DNA from: Micromonospora sp. WMMD1120
Lineage (GTDB): Bacteria > Actinomycetota > Actinomycetes > Mycobacteriales > Micromonosporaceae
Direction of reading: 5' to 3'
Assembly: GCF_029626235.1 (NCBI RefSeq)
Contig: NZ_JARUBO010000005.1
Coordinates: forward strand, 6,482,001-6,546,000
DNA length: 64,000 nt
Below are positions 1-7,866 of the stretch, one piece after another. Both the position numbers and the translations under genes were made by a program. The stretch's first letter is position 1. Each line of letters starts with the position of its first letter. A model generated the notes under the pieces. It searched no databases and had not been told where the DNA came from. It saw only the letters and a list, made by a program, of their open reading frames with translations.

Positions 1-1
1 C

Positions 2-310
2 GTCGCGGCCGTCCGGGCGGCGCTGGCCGGCGACGCCCTGATCAGCCCCGAGGTCACCGTCCGCCTGCTGGAGCGGCTCGGCCCCCGCGACGAGCCGGTC
101 CGGGCGGACCCGCCGTTGACGCCCCGCGAGCGGGAGGTCGCCGCGCTCGTGGCGCGCGGCCTGAGCAACGAGGAGATCTCAGCGACGCTGCACGTGTCGC
201 CGGGCACCGTCAAGACCCACGTCGCGCACATCTCGCTGAAGCTCGGCAGCGTCACCCGGGTCCGCATCGCGGCCTGGGCCTGGGAATCCGGCCTGGTGTC
301 CCGCCTCTGA
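2..310 (+). CDS. LuxR/NarL-family response regulator, C-terminal part (5' end outside window)
   Basis: The frame is open from the window edge (base 2) and gives 102 residues. The last 65 form a typical LuxR helix-turn-helix: an LTPREREV start, the GLSNEEIS turn and the VKTHV recognition segment. The residues before this resemble the linker that follows a receiver domain. It is therefore most likely a NarL/FixJ-type DNA-binding regulator whose receiver lies upstream. An ATG-like start at 116 would remove the linker and is not needed. The gene converges on tctA with only 20 bases between the two stops. Target and signal cannot be inferred. Confidence 0.85.
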   Translation, partial: VAAVRAALAGDALISPEVTVRLLERLGPRDEPVRADPPLTPREREVAALVARGLSNEEISATLHVSPGTVKTHVAHISLKLGSVTRVRIAAWAWESGLVSRL

Positions 311-330
311 GCAACCCGGCGGCCAACCGG

Positions 331-1836
331 TCACTCCTCCTCGGCGAACACCACCTCGCGACGCCGCTTGATGGCCGGGAGGACGGCGACGACGAGCGCG
401 GCCACCGCCAGGGCGAGGAACACCGCGGAGATGGGACGGGTCAGGAAGACCGACGTGTCTCCCCGGGAGATGATGAGCGCCCGCCGCAGGTGCTCCTCCA
501 GCAGCGGGCCGAGGACGAAGCCGAGCAGCAGCGGCGCCGGCTCGCAGCCACACTTGATCAGGACGTAGCCCAGGATGCCGAAGAACGCGATCGCGTAGAC
601 GTCGTACGCGTTGAGGCTCAGCGAGTAGGTGCCGATCGCCGCGAACAGGATGATCATCGGGAACAGCACCTGGTACGGAATCCGCAGCATGCGCACCCAC
701 ATGCCGATCAGCGGCAGATTCAGCAGCAGGAGCAGCACGTTGCCGATCCACATCGACGCGATGAGACCCCAGAACAGCGCCGGCTCGTCGGTGATCACGT
801 TCGGGCCGGGCGTGATGCCCTGCACGATGAACGCGCCGACCATCAGCGCCATCACCGGGTGCGCGGGCAGACCCAACGTGAGCAGCGGGATGAACGACGT
901 CTGCGCGGCGGCGTTGTTCGCCGACTCGGGGCCCGCGACGCCCTCGATCGCTCCGTGCCCGAACTCCTGCGGCCGCTTGGAGACCCGCTTCTCCACCGCG
1001 TACGAGGTGAACGACGCCAGCACGTGACCACCGCCGGGCAGGACGCCGAGCGCCGAGCCGATGCCGGTTCCCCGCAGGATCGGAGCGACGGACCGACGCC
1101 GTTCCTCGCGGGTCGGCCAGAGGTTCGTCACCTTGCTGACGATCGCCGAACGGGTGTGCTCGTTCTCCAGGTTCCGCAGGATCTCGGCCACCCCGAACAT
1201 GCCGACGGCCACCGACACGAAGTCGATCCCGCCGTACAGCTCGCGCTGGTCGAACACGAAGCGGGGCGTGCCGGTGTAGATGTCCTGGCCGACGGTGCCG
1301 AGCAGGACGCCGAGCGCGATCATCGCCAGGGCCTTGAGCGCCGACCCCCGGGCCAACGCGATCGAGACCACCAGGCCGAACAGCACGAGCGAGAAATAGT
1401 CGGCCGGGCCGAACCTCAACGCGACGTCGGCCAGCGGTGGGGCCGCGACGGCCAGCACGACGGTCGCCACGGTGCCCGCGATGAAGGACCCGATCGCGGC
1501 GACGGCCAGCGCCGCGCCCGCCCGGCCCTTGCGGGCCATCTCGTGGCCGTCCAGCGCGGTGACCGCCGCCGAGGACTCACCGGGCAGGTTGATCAGGATG
1601 GCGGTCGTCGACCCGCCGTACTGCGCGCCGTAGTAGATGCCGGCCAGCATGATCAGCGCCGTCACCGGCTCGAAGCTGAACGTGATCGGCAACAGCATCG
1701 CCACCGTCGCCGTCGGCCCGATGCCGGGCAGCACGCCGACCGCCGTCCCGAGCAGCACACCCACGAAGCAGTAGAGGACGTTCTGGACCAGGAACGCGGT
1801 CGAGAAGCCGAGCGCGAGATTGTCGAGGAGTTCCAT
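331..1836 (-). CDS. tctA: Tripartite tricarboxylate transporter, large permease subunit (TctA family)
   Basis: A 501-residue, very hydrophobic protein of the usual TctA length. The N-terminal half has the family's glycine-rich segments (GIGPTATVAMLLPITF, then YGGSTTAILINLPGE) between membrane helices. It should be the main membrane channel of a TTT system that imports a carboxylate with a periplasmic-type binding protein. The substrate cannot be read from the sequence. It is the last gene of tctC-tctB-tctA, 17 bases after tctB. The ATG at 1836 fits the family N-terminus. Divergent two-component genes beyond tctC probably control the operon. Confidence 0.93.
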   Translation of the reverse strand: MELLDNLALGFSTAFLVQNVLYCFVGVLLGTAVGVLPGIGPTATVAMLLPITFSFEPVTALIMLAGIYYGAQYGGSTTAILINLPGESSAAVTALDGHEMARKGRAGAALAVAAIGSFIAGTVATVVLAVAAPPLADVALRFGPADYFSLVLFGLVVSIALARGSALKALAMIALGVLLGTVGQDIYTGTPRFVFDQRELYGGIDFVSVAVGMFGVAEILRNLENEHTRSAIVSKVTNLWPTREERRRSVAPILRGTGIGSALGVLPGGGHVLASFTSYAVEKRVSKRPQEFGHGAIEGVAGPESANNAAAQTSFIPLLTLGLPAHPVMALMVGAFIVQGITPGPNVITDEPALFWGLIASMWIGNVLLLLLNLPLIGMWVRMLRIPYQVLFPMIILFAAIGTYSLSLNAYDVYAIAFFGILGYVLIKCGCEPAPLLLGFVLGPLLEEHLRRALIISRGDTSVFLTRPISAVFLALAVAALVVAVLPAIKRRREVVFAEEE

Positions 1837-1853
1837 GTCTCAATCCGGCCGCG

Positions 1854-2315
1854 TCAGAGCCCGAGCCAGGGGCCCCAGAGCGGGATCCGCAGCTGAAGTC
1901 CGACGATGAAGATGAGCGTGCTGGCCACCGTCAGCCCGGCGGCCACGGCCAGTGCGGTGCGCAGCCGTACGCGCGCGCTGGCCAGGGTGGTGAGCAGGGC
2001 GGTCACCGCCGCCGTCGGCACGAAGCCGAGACCCTCGACGGTGAGCCCGAAGAACAGCAGCGCGAGCGTGATGACGGCGACCGCCCGCCACGGGATCGGC
2101 CCGAAGGTGATGACCTCACCGGCGACGAGCCCCTTGCCGATGATCGCCAGGCCCAGCGCGGCCACCGCCGCGCCGACCAGCAGCGGGAAGGCGCCGGGGC
2201 CCATCCGCAGTGGGGTGCCCAGCTCGTAACTGAGCGCCCCCACCACGAACGCGCCACCGATGAGAACGAAGACTCCCCCGGCCAGGACGTCCGGGAAGGA
2301 CCGGCGGCGCTCCAC
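1854..2315 (-). CDS. tctB: Tripartite tricarboxylate transporter, small permease subunit (TctB family)
   Basis: A 153-residue protein with four predicted hydrophobic segments (near residues 10-28, 40-60, 78-95 and 118-140), the standard layout of the poorly conserved TctB subunit. It starts with GTG one base after the tctC stop, so translation is probably coupled. The assignment rests on the hydropathy pattern, the size and the position between tctC and tctA more than on specific motifs. Confidence 0.85.
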   Translation of the reverse strand: MERRRSFPDVLAGGVFVLIGGAFVVGALSYELGTPLRMGPGAFPLLVGAAVAALGLAIIGKGLVAGEVITFGPIPWRAVAVITLALLFFGLTVEGLGFVPTAAVTALLTTLASARVRLRTALAVAAGLTVASTLIFIVGLQLRIPLWGPWLGL

Positions 2316-2316
2316 C

Positions 2317-3336
2317 TCAGGAGGCCTTGACTCCGGCGTCGGCGATGACCTTCGCCCAGGTGCCGAGCTGCTCTTCGAGCTTGGCGCGGTGCGCCTGCGG
2401 GGTGGCGGCGTCGGCGGCGACCGGCGCGGTGCCGAGCTTGGCCATCTGTTCGATGACCCGGGGCTCGGCCAGGGCCACCTTCAGCGCCTCGGAGAGCTTC
2501 CGGACGACCTCCGGCGGCGTACCGGCCGGGACGTAGAGGCCGTGCCACACGCTGACCTGGAGCTGGGGCAGGCCGGCCTCGGTCGTGGTGGGCAGGTCGG
2601 GCAGGTTCTTCACCCGCTGCGGCGTGGTGACCGCGTACGCCTTGACCTTGCCCGCGGCGATCTGGCCGCTGGTGTTCGTGGTCTGGTCGCACATGAAGTC
2701 GACCTGGCCGCCGACGAGGTCGGTCAGCGCGGGTCCGGTGCCCTGGTACGGGACCTCCTGGAGCTTGACGCCCGTGGCGGTCTGGAACAGCAGGCCGCAC
2801 AGGTGCGACGCGGCGCCGATGCCGGCGTTGGCCAACGTGACCTTGCCCGCGTTGGACTTCACGTAGGCCACCAGGTCGGTGAGCGTCGCCGGCGCGAAGT
2901 CCTTGCGGCCGACGATCGTCATCGGCACCTCGGTGACGAGCCCGACCGTCTCGAAGTCCTTCAGCGGCTCGTAGCCGAGCTTCTCGTACAGGGCGGGCGC
3001 CGTCGACATGCCGATGTGGTGCATGAGCACGGTGAGGCCGTCCGCTTTGGCCTGCGCGACCTCGCCCGCGCCGACGGTGCCGCCCGCGCCCTCGACGTTG
3101 CGTACGACGATCTTGCCGCCGAGCTGCGCGGCCATCGGATCGGCGATCATGCGGGTGACCGTGTCCGTCGGACCGCCCGCGCTGAACGGCACGATGAATG
3201 TGATGTTCCGGCCCGGGTAGCCGTCGCTCCCGCCGCCGGTGGCGCCGCCGTTGCCCGAACAGGCGGCGACGAGCGCGACGAGGCCGATGGCCGCCGTCAA
3301 CCGCGTCGCGCGCCGGTATCTGCTGGTCGTTCCCAC
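2317..3336 (-). CDS. tctC: Tripartite tricarboxylate transporter substrate-binding lipoprotein (TctC family)
   Basis: A 339-residue TctC/Bug-type binding protein. I chose GTG at 3336 because a strong GAGGAGG Shine-Dalgarno lies about 8 bases upstream; the in-frame ATG at 3366 lacks one and would put ten polar residues before the signal. The N-terminus has arginines, a hydrophobic stretch and a VAAC lipobox, followed by a Gly/Ser-rich linker, so it should be lipid-anchored outside the membrane. The ITFIVPFSAGGPTD start of the mature domain and the GTGPALTDLVGGQVD segment are typical of the family. The ligand is unknown. First gene of the tctCBA operon. Confidence 0.92.
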   Translation of the reverse strand: MGTTSRYRRATRLTAAIGLVALVAACSGNGGATGGGSDGYPGRNITFIVPFSAGGPTDTVTRMIADPMAAQLGGKIVVRNVEGAGGTVGAGEVAQAKADGLTVLMHHIGMSTAPALYEKLGYEPLKDFETVGLVTEVPMTIVGRKDFAPATLTDLVAYVKSNAGKVTLANAGIGAASHLCGLLFQTATGVKLQEVPYQGTGPALTDLVGGQVDFMCDQTTNTSGQIAAGKVKAYAVTTPQRVKNLPDLPTTTEAGLPQLQVSVWHGLYVPAGTPPEVVRKLSEALKVALAEPRVIEQMAKLGTAPVAADAATPQAHRAKLEEQLGTWAKVIADAGVKAS

Positions 3337-3467
3337 GTCGAGGCCTCCTCGTCGACAGATGCGCATTCACCGGCGAGTGCGCCGCCCCAGTTTCGGTCGG
3401 CGCGGGCCTGAGTGGTGTCAGGAAAATCGCAAGATCTAGAGGGATAGCAGCACGTCAATGCTGGGCG

Positions 3468-3473
3468 TACAAT
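3468..3473 (+). promoter_or_regulatory. -10 element giving a probable leaderless mRNA for the response-regulator gene
   Basis: TACAAT lies 8 bases before the ATG at 3482. A sigma-70-type start site 6-9 bases downstream of the hexamer falls on or next to the A of the ATG. No purine-rich ribosome-binding site precedes the start. Both facts suggest a leaderless transcript, which is common in actinomycetes. I see no good -35 hexamer at 16-18 bases. The 145 bases between the tctC start and this gene must also contain the divergent tctC promoter. Confidence 0.55.
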
Positions 3474-3481
3474 CCGCCGCT

Positions 3482-4165
3482 ATGCGGATCACCGTCATCG
3501 AGGACGACGACCGGGTGGCGCGGGGCCTGATGACCGTCCTCACCCAAGCGGGTTTCGAGGTCCGCCGGATCGCCACCGCGGCGGAGGCGATGCGGGCGGT
3601 TCCGTCCGACGTGGTCCTCGTCGACCTGGGTCTGCCCGACGGGGACGGGCTCGACGTGGTCCGCAAGTTGCGGGACTGCCCGGAGACGGCGGTCATCGCC
3701 GTCACCGCCCGGTCGGAGGAGCACGAGCGCGTCCGTGGCCTGCGGGCCGGCGCGGACGACTACATCGTCAAACCGTTCGGCATACCGGAGCTGCTGGCCC
3801 GCATCGACGCCGTCCTGCGGCGGACCCGGGCGGCTCGTGCGCTGAGCCAGCCGGACGGGCCGCTGGTCCTGGGCCCGATGCGGATCGTCGTCGGCACCCG
3901 CGAGGTCACCATCGACGACACGCCCGTGACGCTGACCCGCAAGGAGTTCGAACTGCTCCTGCTGCTGGCCCGCCGGGCGCCGAACGTGGTGAGCCGCGAC
4001 GCCATCCTGGACCAGATCTGGGGCGCGACCTGGGAGTCCGCGAGCCGCACCCTGGACACGCACATCTCCGCGCTGCGGCACAAGGTGGGGCCGGCCGTGC
4101 TCATCCGCACGATGCACGGGGTCGGCTACCGGCTGCTGACCGACGGCCCGGAGCCGATCGGCTGA
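3482..4165 (+). CDS. OmpR/PhoB-family response regulator (TctD-like)
   Basis: A 227-residue two-domain regulator. The receiver begins MRITVIEDDD (acidic pocket), has its phosphoacceptor Asp in VVLVDLGLPDGDG and the conserved Lys in DDYIVKPF. The C-terminal winged helix contains LTRKEFELLLLLAR and ends with the wing motif GVGYRLL. An in-frame ATG at 3458 is less likely because the receiver begins exactly at 3482. The sensor kinase starts 6 bases after its stop. Lying divergent from tctCBA, the pair resembles TctD/TctE and probably switches on the transporter in response to a carboxylate; that role is inferred from position. Confidence 0.92.
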   Translation: MRITVIEDDDRVARGLMTVLTQAGFEVRRIATAAEAMRAVPSDVVLVDLGLPDGDGLDVVRKLRDCPETAVIAVTARSEEHERVRGLRAGADDYIVKPFGIPELLARIDAVLRRTRAARALSQPDGPLVLGPMRIVVGTREVTIDDTPVTLTRKEFELLLLLARRAPNVVSRDAILDQIWGATWESASRTLDTHISALRHKVGPAVLIRTMHGVGYRLLTDGPEPIG

Positions 4166-4171
4166 CGCGTC

Positions 4172-5656
4172 GTGAATCGTCGCCTGCTCGCCGTGCTCGT
4201 ACCCCTCGCGGTGCTGCTCGTCACGGCGCTCGGGGTCCCGCTCAGCGTCACCGTGGCCGAGCGGGAGATGCAGGAGACCTACGTCGACCGGCTCGGTGAC
4301 GTCGGCCGGTTCGCCTCGCTGGCCGACACCGCGCTGTCGACCGGGCGGACCGAGGCGCTGCACCAGGAACTGGCGCGCTACCACAAGCTGTACGACATCC
4401 CGGTCGTGGTCATCGACACGTCCGGCACCGTGCTGCTCGGGCCGGCGGAGGCCTACGAGGAGGCGGCTCGCGCCGAGCCGGCGTTGCCGCGGATCGTGAC
4501 GGCGGCGCTGGCCGGGGCGCGGTCCGAGCCGTCCGGCGAGTGGGCGCCCTGGAACGACTCGGCCCTCGTCGTGGCCGAGCCGGTCGGCCGGGACAGCGAG
4601 GTCGTCGGCGCGGTCGTGACGATCTCCGACCTGTCGGACACCCGACACCACATCCTCGTCCGCTGGGCCCGCCTGGCCGGGCTCGGGCTACTGCCGTTGG
4701 TCGCGCTGGTGGCCGTCGCCTGGCCGGTCTCGGCTTGGGTGCTGCGACCGGTGCGGAAGCTGGACGCGGCGACCTCACGGATCTCCCAGGGTGACCTGAC
4801 GATCCGCGTGGACGCCGAGGCCGGGCCGGCCGAGCTGCGGCGGCTGGCCGGGTCGTTCAACATGATGATGGACGCCGTCGAGAACGCCGTGCACCGGCAG
4901 CGGGCCTTCGTCTCCGACGCGTCGCACCAGTTGCGCAACCCGCTGACGAGCCTCCGGCTGGCGGTGGAGAGCCTCGACGCGCACCTGCGACCGGAGAGCG
5001 GCGGGCGGCAGGTGTACGACGTCGCCGTCGACGAGGTGAAGGCGATGCAGCGGATGCTGAACTCGCTTCAGGCCAGCGCGCGGTTGGAGAGCATGCGCAC
5101 GGCCTCACCGGTGGATCTGGACGAGGTGCTGACGACGCGGGTGGACCGGTGGCGGGCGTTGACGGCTTCGGCGGGGCAGACGCTCACCGTCGACGTACCA
5201 CCGGGGCTGCGGCTGCTGGAACCGCCGGGCGGGCTGGGCAGCATCATGGACGAGTTGATCAGCAACGCGCTGCGACTGTCGGACGCGCAGACCGTGGAGG
5301 TGCGCGCCCGGGTCGCGCCCGGTGGCGCGGAGGCTGGCGACGCCGGGGAGGGCGCCGCGACGGCCGGCACCGTCGTGCTCACGGTTCGCGACGACGGGCA
5401 GGGGGTCGACGCCGCGGAGCGGGCCCAGGCGCTCCAACGGTTCTGGCGCTCCCCCCGGCACCAGAACGTCTCCGGGACCGGCCTGGGGCTGGCGATCTGC
5501 GCCGACCTGGTGGCGCGGGCCGGGGGCCAGCTCCGGCTGGAGGAGGGGCTGCCCCGCCCGGACGGGTCCGGGCACGGGTTCGCCGCGGTGATCACGTTGC
5601 CGGTCGTCCCCGACGCGACGTCCCCACGTGGCGCCCCGGCGCGAGCGCCGGTCTGA
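4172..5656 (+). CDS. Membrane sensor histidine kinase (TctE-like)
   Basis: A 494-residue kinase starting with GTG 6 bases after the regulator stop. It has an N-terminal membrane helix (about 4-24), an extracytoplasmic sensor of about 140 residues, a second helix near 170-190, a HAMP linker, and an H-box with the phosphorylated His in SDASHQLRNPL. The ATPase domain has an N-box (ELISNALRL), a G1 box (RDDGQGVD) and a G2 box (GTGLGLAIC). All catalytic motifs are intact. It should phosphorylate the preceding regulator; the stimulus is probably the substrate of the adjacent transporter. Confidence 0.92.
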   Translation: MNRRLLAVLVPLAVLLVTALGVPLSVTVAEREMQETYVDRLGDVGRFASLADTALSTGRTEALHQELARYHKLYDIPVVVIDTSGTVLLGPAEAYEEAARAEPALPRIVTAALAGARSEPSGEWAPWNDSALVVAEPVGRDSEVVGAVVTISDLSDTRHHILVRWARLAGLGLLPLVALVAVAWPVSAWVLRPVRKLDAATSRISQGDLTIRVDAEAGPAELRRLAGSFNMMMDAVENAVHRQRAFVSDASHQLRNPLTSLRLAVESLDAHLRPESGGRQVYDVAVDEVKAMQRMLNSLQASARLESMRTASPVDLDEVLTTRVDRWRALTASAGQTLTVDVPPGLRLLEPPGGLGSIMDELISNALRLSDAQTVEVRARVAPGGAEAGDAGEGAATAGTVVLTVRDDGQGVDAAERAQALQRFWRSPRHQNVSGTGLGLAICADLVARAGGQLRLEEGLPRPDGSGHGFAAVITLPVVPDATSPRGAPARAPV

Positions 5657-5683
5657 GGGTCCGGCACGGCCACCACCGCCGGG

Positions 5684-6643
5684 TCAGCGTTTGCGGTCGC
5701 GGAACCAGGCGGCGGCACCCGGGTGCAGCGGGATCGTCGCCGTCGAGATCGCGGTGCGCACGTTGATCTGCCACGCCTCGGGGACGGCCTCCCCGTCCTC
5801 GCGGCTGCCCGAGGCGATCGTGCCGGTGTGCCGGAAGATGGTGTCGGTGATGGCGTAGACCAGATCGTCTCGCAGGTCGTTGCGGACCAGGAGCACGTTC
5901 GGCACCGCCACGGTGCGGGTGGCCGGCACGTTGGCGTAGGCGGTCGCCGGGATCGTGGCCGGCGCGTACGGGCCGGGATAGAAACGACCGAGCGCATCCG
6001 CCTGTTTCTCCAGCGGGATCATCCGCACCAGGTGCCGCAGCGCCAGCTCCGTGATGGCCGGCGTCGGGACGCCGGTCAGGGAGAACATCGCGTCGATGGC
6101 GCCGTCGCGCAGCGACGTCGCCGAGTCGGCCTGGCTGAGGAACCGACGGTCGGCCTTCATCCGGGCGAGCTGGAGGACCCGTGCCGACGTGAACTCGGTG
6201 CCCGAGTCGTGCGCCCCGAGAGACACGCGCCTGCCCGCCAGGTCCGCGAACTCGACGATCCCGCTGTCGGCCATGACCACGAGGTGCAGATGACTGTCGT
6301 AGAGCCGACAGATCGCCGACAACCCCTCGGGCGCGCTGCCGTCGGTCGTGATCAGGACGTCGAGGCTGGTCAGCCCGAGCTGCGCCTCACCGGCGCGCAG
6401 CATCCGGATGTTGTCGGTGGACGCCCGGCTCGGCACCGTGGTCACCGTGGCGCCCGGCACGTGCTCGGAGATGTGCTCGGCGATCGCCCCGCCGATGCGC
6501 CGGTACACCGCCCCCGCCGGGCCGGTGGCGAGTCGCAGGTGGACCTCGTCGACCTGGGGTTTCCGGGTGCAGCCGACGAGCAGCCCGCCGGCGGCGAGGA
6601 GCACCGCCCGCCGGCTGGCCCGTAACTGCGGGATCGGCGTCAT
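5684..6643 (-). CDS. TAXI-family TRAP transporter solute-binding lipoprotein
   Basis: A 319-residue protein whose N-terminus has a twin-arginine-like SRRAVLL, a hydrophobic stretch and a LVGC lipobox, so it should be exported and lipid-anchored. The mature part opens with LRLATGPAGAVYRRIGGAIA, the hallmark of TAXI receptors, and contains ITTDGSAPEG and GAHDSGTEF-type segments. ATG at 6643 is preferred over the much longer upstream frame because it places the signal peptide correctly. No TRAP permease gene lies nearby, so it is an orphan receptor here. It converges on the histidine kinase gene. Ligand unknown. Confidence 0.88.
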   Translation of the reverse strand: MTPIPQLRASRRAVLLAAGGLLVGCTRKPQVDEVHLRLATGPAGAVYRRIGGAIAEHISEHVPGATVTTVPSRASTDNIRMLRAGEAQLGLTSLDVLITTDGSAPEGLSAICRLYDSHLHLVVMADSGIVEFADLAGRRVSLGAHDSGTEFTSARVLQLARMKADRRFLSQADSATSLRDGAIDAMFSLTGVPTPAITELALRHLVRMIPLEKQADALGRFYPGPYAPATIPATAYANVPATRTVAVPNVLLVRNDLRDDLVYAITDTIFRHTGTIASGSREDGEAVPEAWQINVRTAISTATIPLHPGAAAWFRDRKR

Positions 6644-6711
6644 CGGACGATGATACGGAGAGCGACCGCCAGCGCACGCTAACGGTCTCCCCGGTGTGCC
6701 CGGGTCCCCGG

Positions 6712-7470
6712 TCAGCGCTGCCCCTGCCGGGTCAGCAGACCCAGGCGGCCGGCGACGTGCGCCGCCACCTCCCCCGCCCGCTCGGCGAGATAGAAGTGCC
6801 CGCCGGAGAAGACGCGGATCGCGCAGGCGGCGGTGGTGTGCAGCGCCCAGGCCTTGGCATCCTCCACCGCGACGCGTGGGTCCACGTCCCCGATCAGCAC
6901 CTCGATCGGCGCGCCGACAGCCGCGTTCGGGGGATCGCACCGGTACGTCTCGATCGCTGTGTAGTCGGCCCGCAACGCCGGCATGATCATGTCGAGCAGC
7001 TCGGGGTCGGCCAGCAGGCTCGCGTCGGTGCCGCCGAGCCGGCGCATCTCCGCGATCACCTCCGCGTCGCCGCGGCGGTGCACGTTCTCCTCCCGAACCA
7101 CCGACGGCGCGCGCCGGCCGGACGCGAACAGCACCTCGGGGACCGGCGCGCCGCGTTCCTCCAACCTGCGGGTCACCTCGAAGGCGAGGATCGCCCCCAT
7201 GCTGTGGCCGAAGAACGCGAACGGACCCTCGACAGCGCCGGCCAGCACGTCGGCCACCTTGTCGGCGAGGCTGCCGAGCTCGGTGATCCCGGGCTCGCGG
7301 TGGCGGTCGTGGCGGCCCGGGTACTGCACGGCGAGCACCTCGATCCGGTCGCCGAAGAGCCCGGCCAGCGGGAAGTAGTAGCTGGCGGAGCCACCCGCGT
7401 GCGGAAAGCACACCAACCGGACCGGGGCGTCCGGAAGCTGGCGCACGACCCTGATCCACGTCTGATCCAT
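6712..7470 (-). CDS. Type II thioesterase (stand-alone alpha/beta hydrolase)
   Basis: A 252-residue protein of standard TEII length. It begins with the family signature VRLVCFPHAGGSASYYFPLA, has the nucleophile elbow GHSMGA (Ser near residue 88), the Asp-containing GDVDPRV segment and the catalytic His in SGGHFYL. TEIIs hydrolyse stalled or wrong acyl groups from carrier proteins of NRPS/PKS lines. The main cluster has no integrated thioesterase and ends 5.2 kb away, so this is a reasonable partner, although sugar-metabolism genes intervene. A hairpin sits about 20 bases upstream of its start. Confidence 0.92.
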   Translation of the reverse strand: MDQTWIRVVRQLPDAPVRLVCFPHAGGSASYYFPLAGLFGDRIEVLAVQYPGRHDRHREPGITELGSLADKVADVLAGAVEGPFAFFGHSMGAILAFEVTRRLEERGAPVPEVLFASGRRAPSVVREENVHRRGDAEVIAEMRRLGGTDASLLADPELLDMIMPALRADYTAIETYRCDPPNAAVGAPIEVLIGDVDPRVAVEDAKAWALHTTAACAIRVFSGGHFYLAERAGEVAAHVAGRLGLLTRQGQR

Positions 7471-7866
7471 GAGCTCCAGCGTTCGCCAGGGCCGGGAAAC
7501 CCGGCAACGTCAGTTCGAAGTCTCAAGTCTCCTACCGGGCGGCGCGAAACCGAACCGCGTGGGCGGAAAGCCGACCGTGCCGTCACCGAGGGATTGACCG
7601 TCGCCGACGTCCCCTGTTAACTGCACAGCAACGATCTGGATCGATGGTCGTCCGGCAGCCGCACACCGGTCCGGCGACGCCGTTTCCGGTCGTCTCGACA
7701 TCGCTCTCGTCTTCGGCGGACGTGGGCAGACCGGGGCATCCCCACCCTCTGACTCGTCCCATCGAGCCCGGCGTCGGCGGCCCGGCTTCCACCACCCCTG
7801 GCGAACGCGCGCCCACCGGTACGCGTCCGCCCGACCGTCCCGCCCAGCCGACCCCGGGAGTACGCC
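7471..7866. other. 396-bp divergent intergenic region with a small perfect hairpin
   Basis: This gap separates the minus-strand thioesterase from the plus-strand sugar dehydrogenase and must hold both promoters. At 7491-7505 there is a perfect inverted repeat GCCGGG-AAA-CCCGGC, 20 bases upstream of the thioesterase start; it could be an operator or 5'-UTR stem. A GGGAG ribosome-binding site lies 7 bases before the dehydrogenase ATG. No convincing coding frame or -10/-35 pair was found. Confidence 0.5.
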
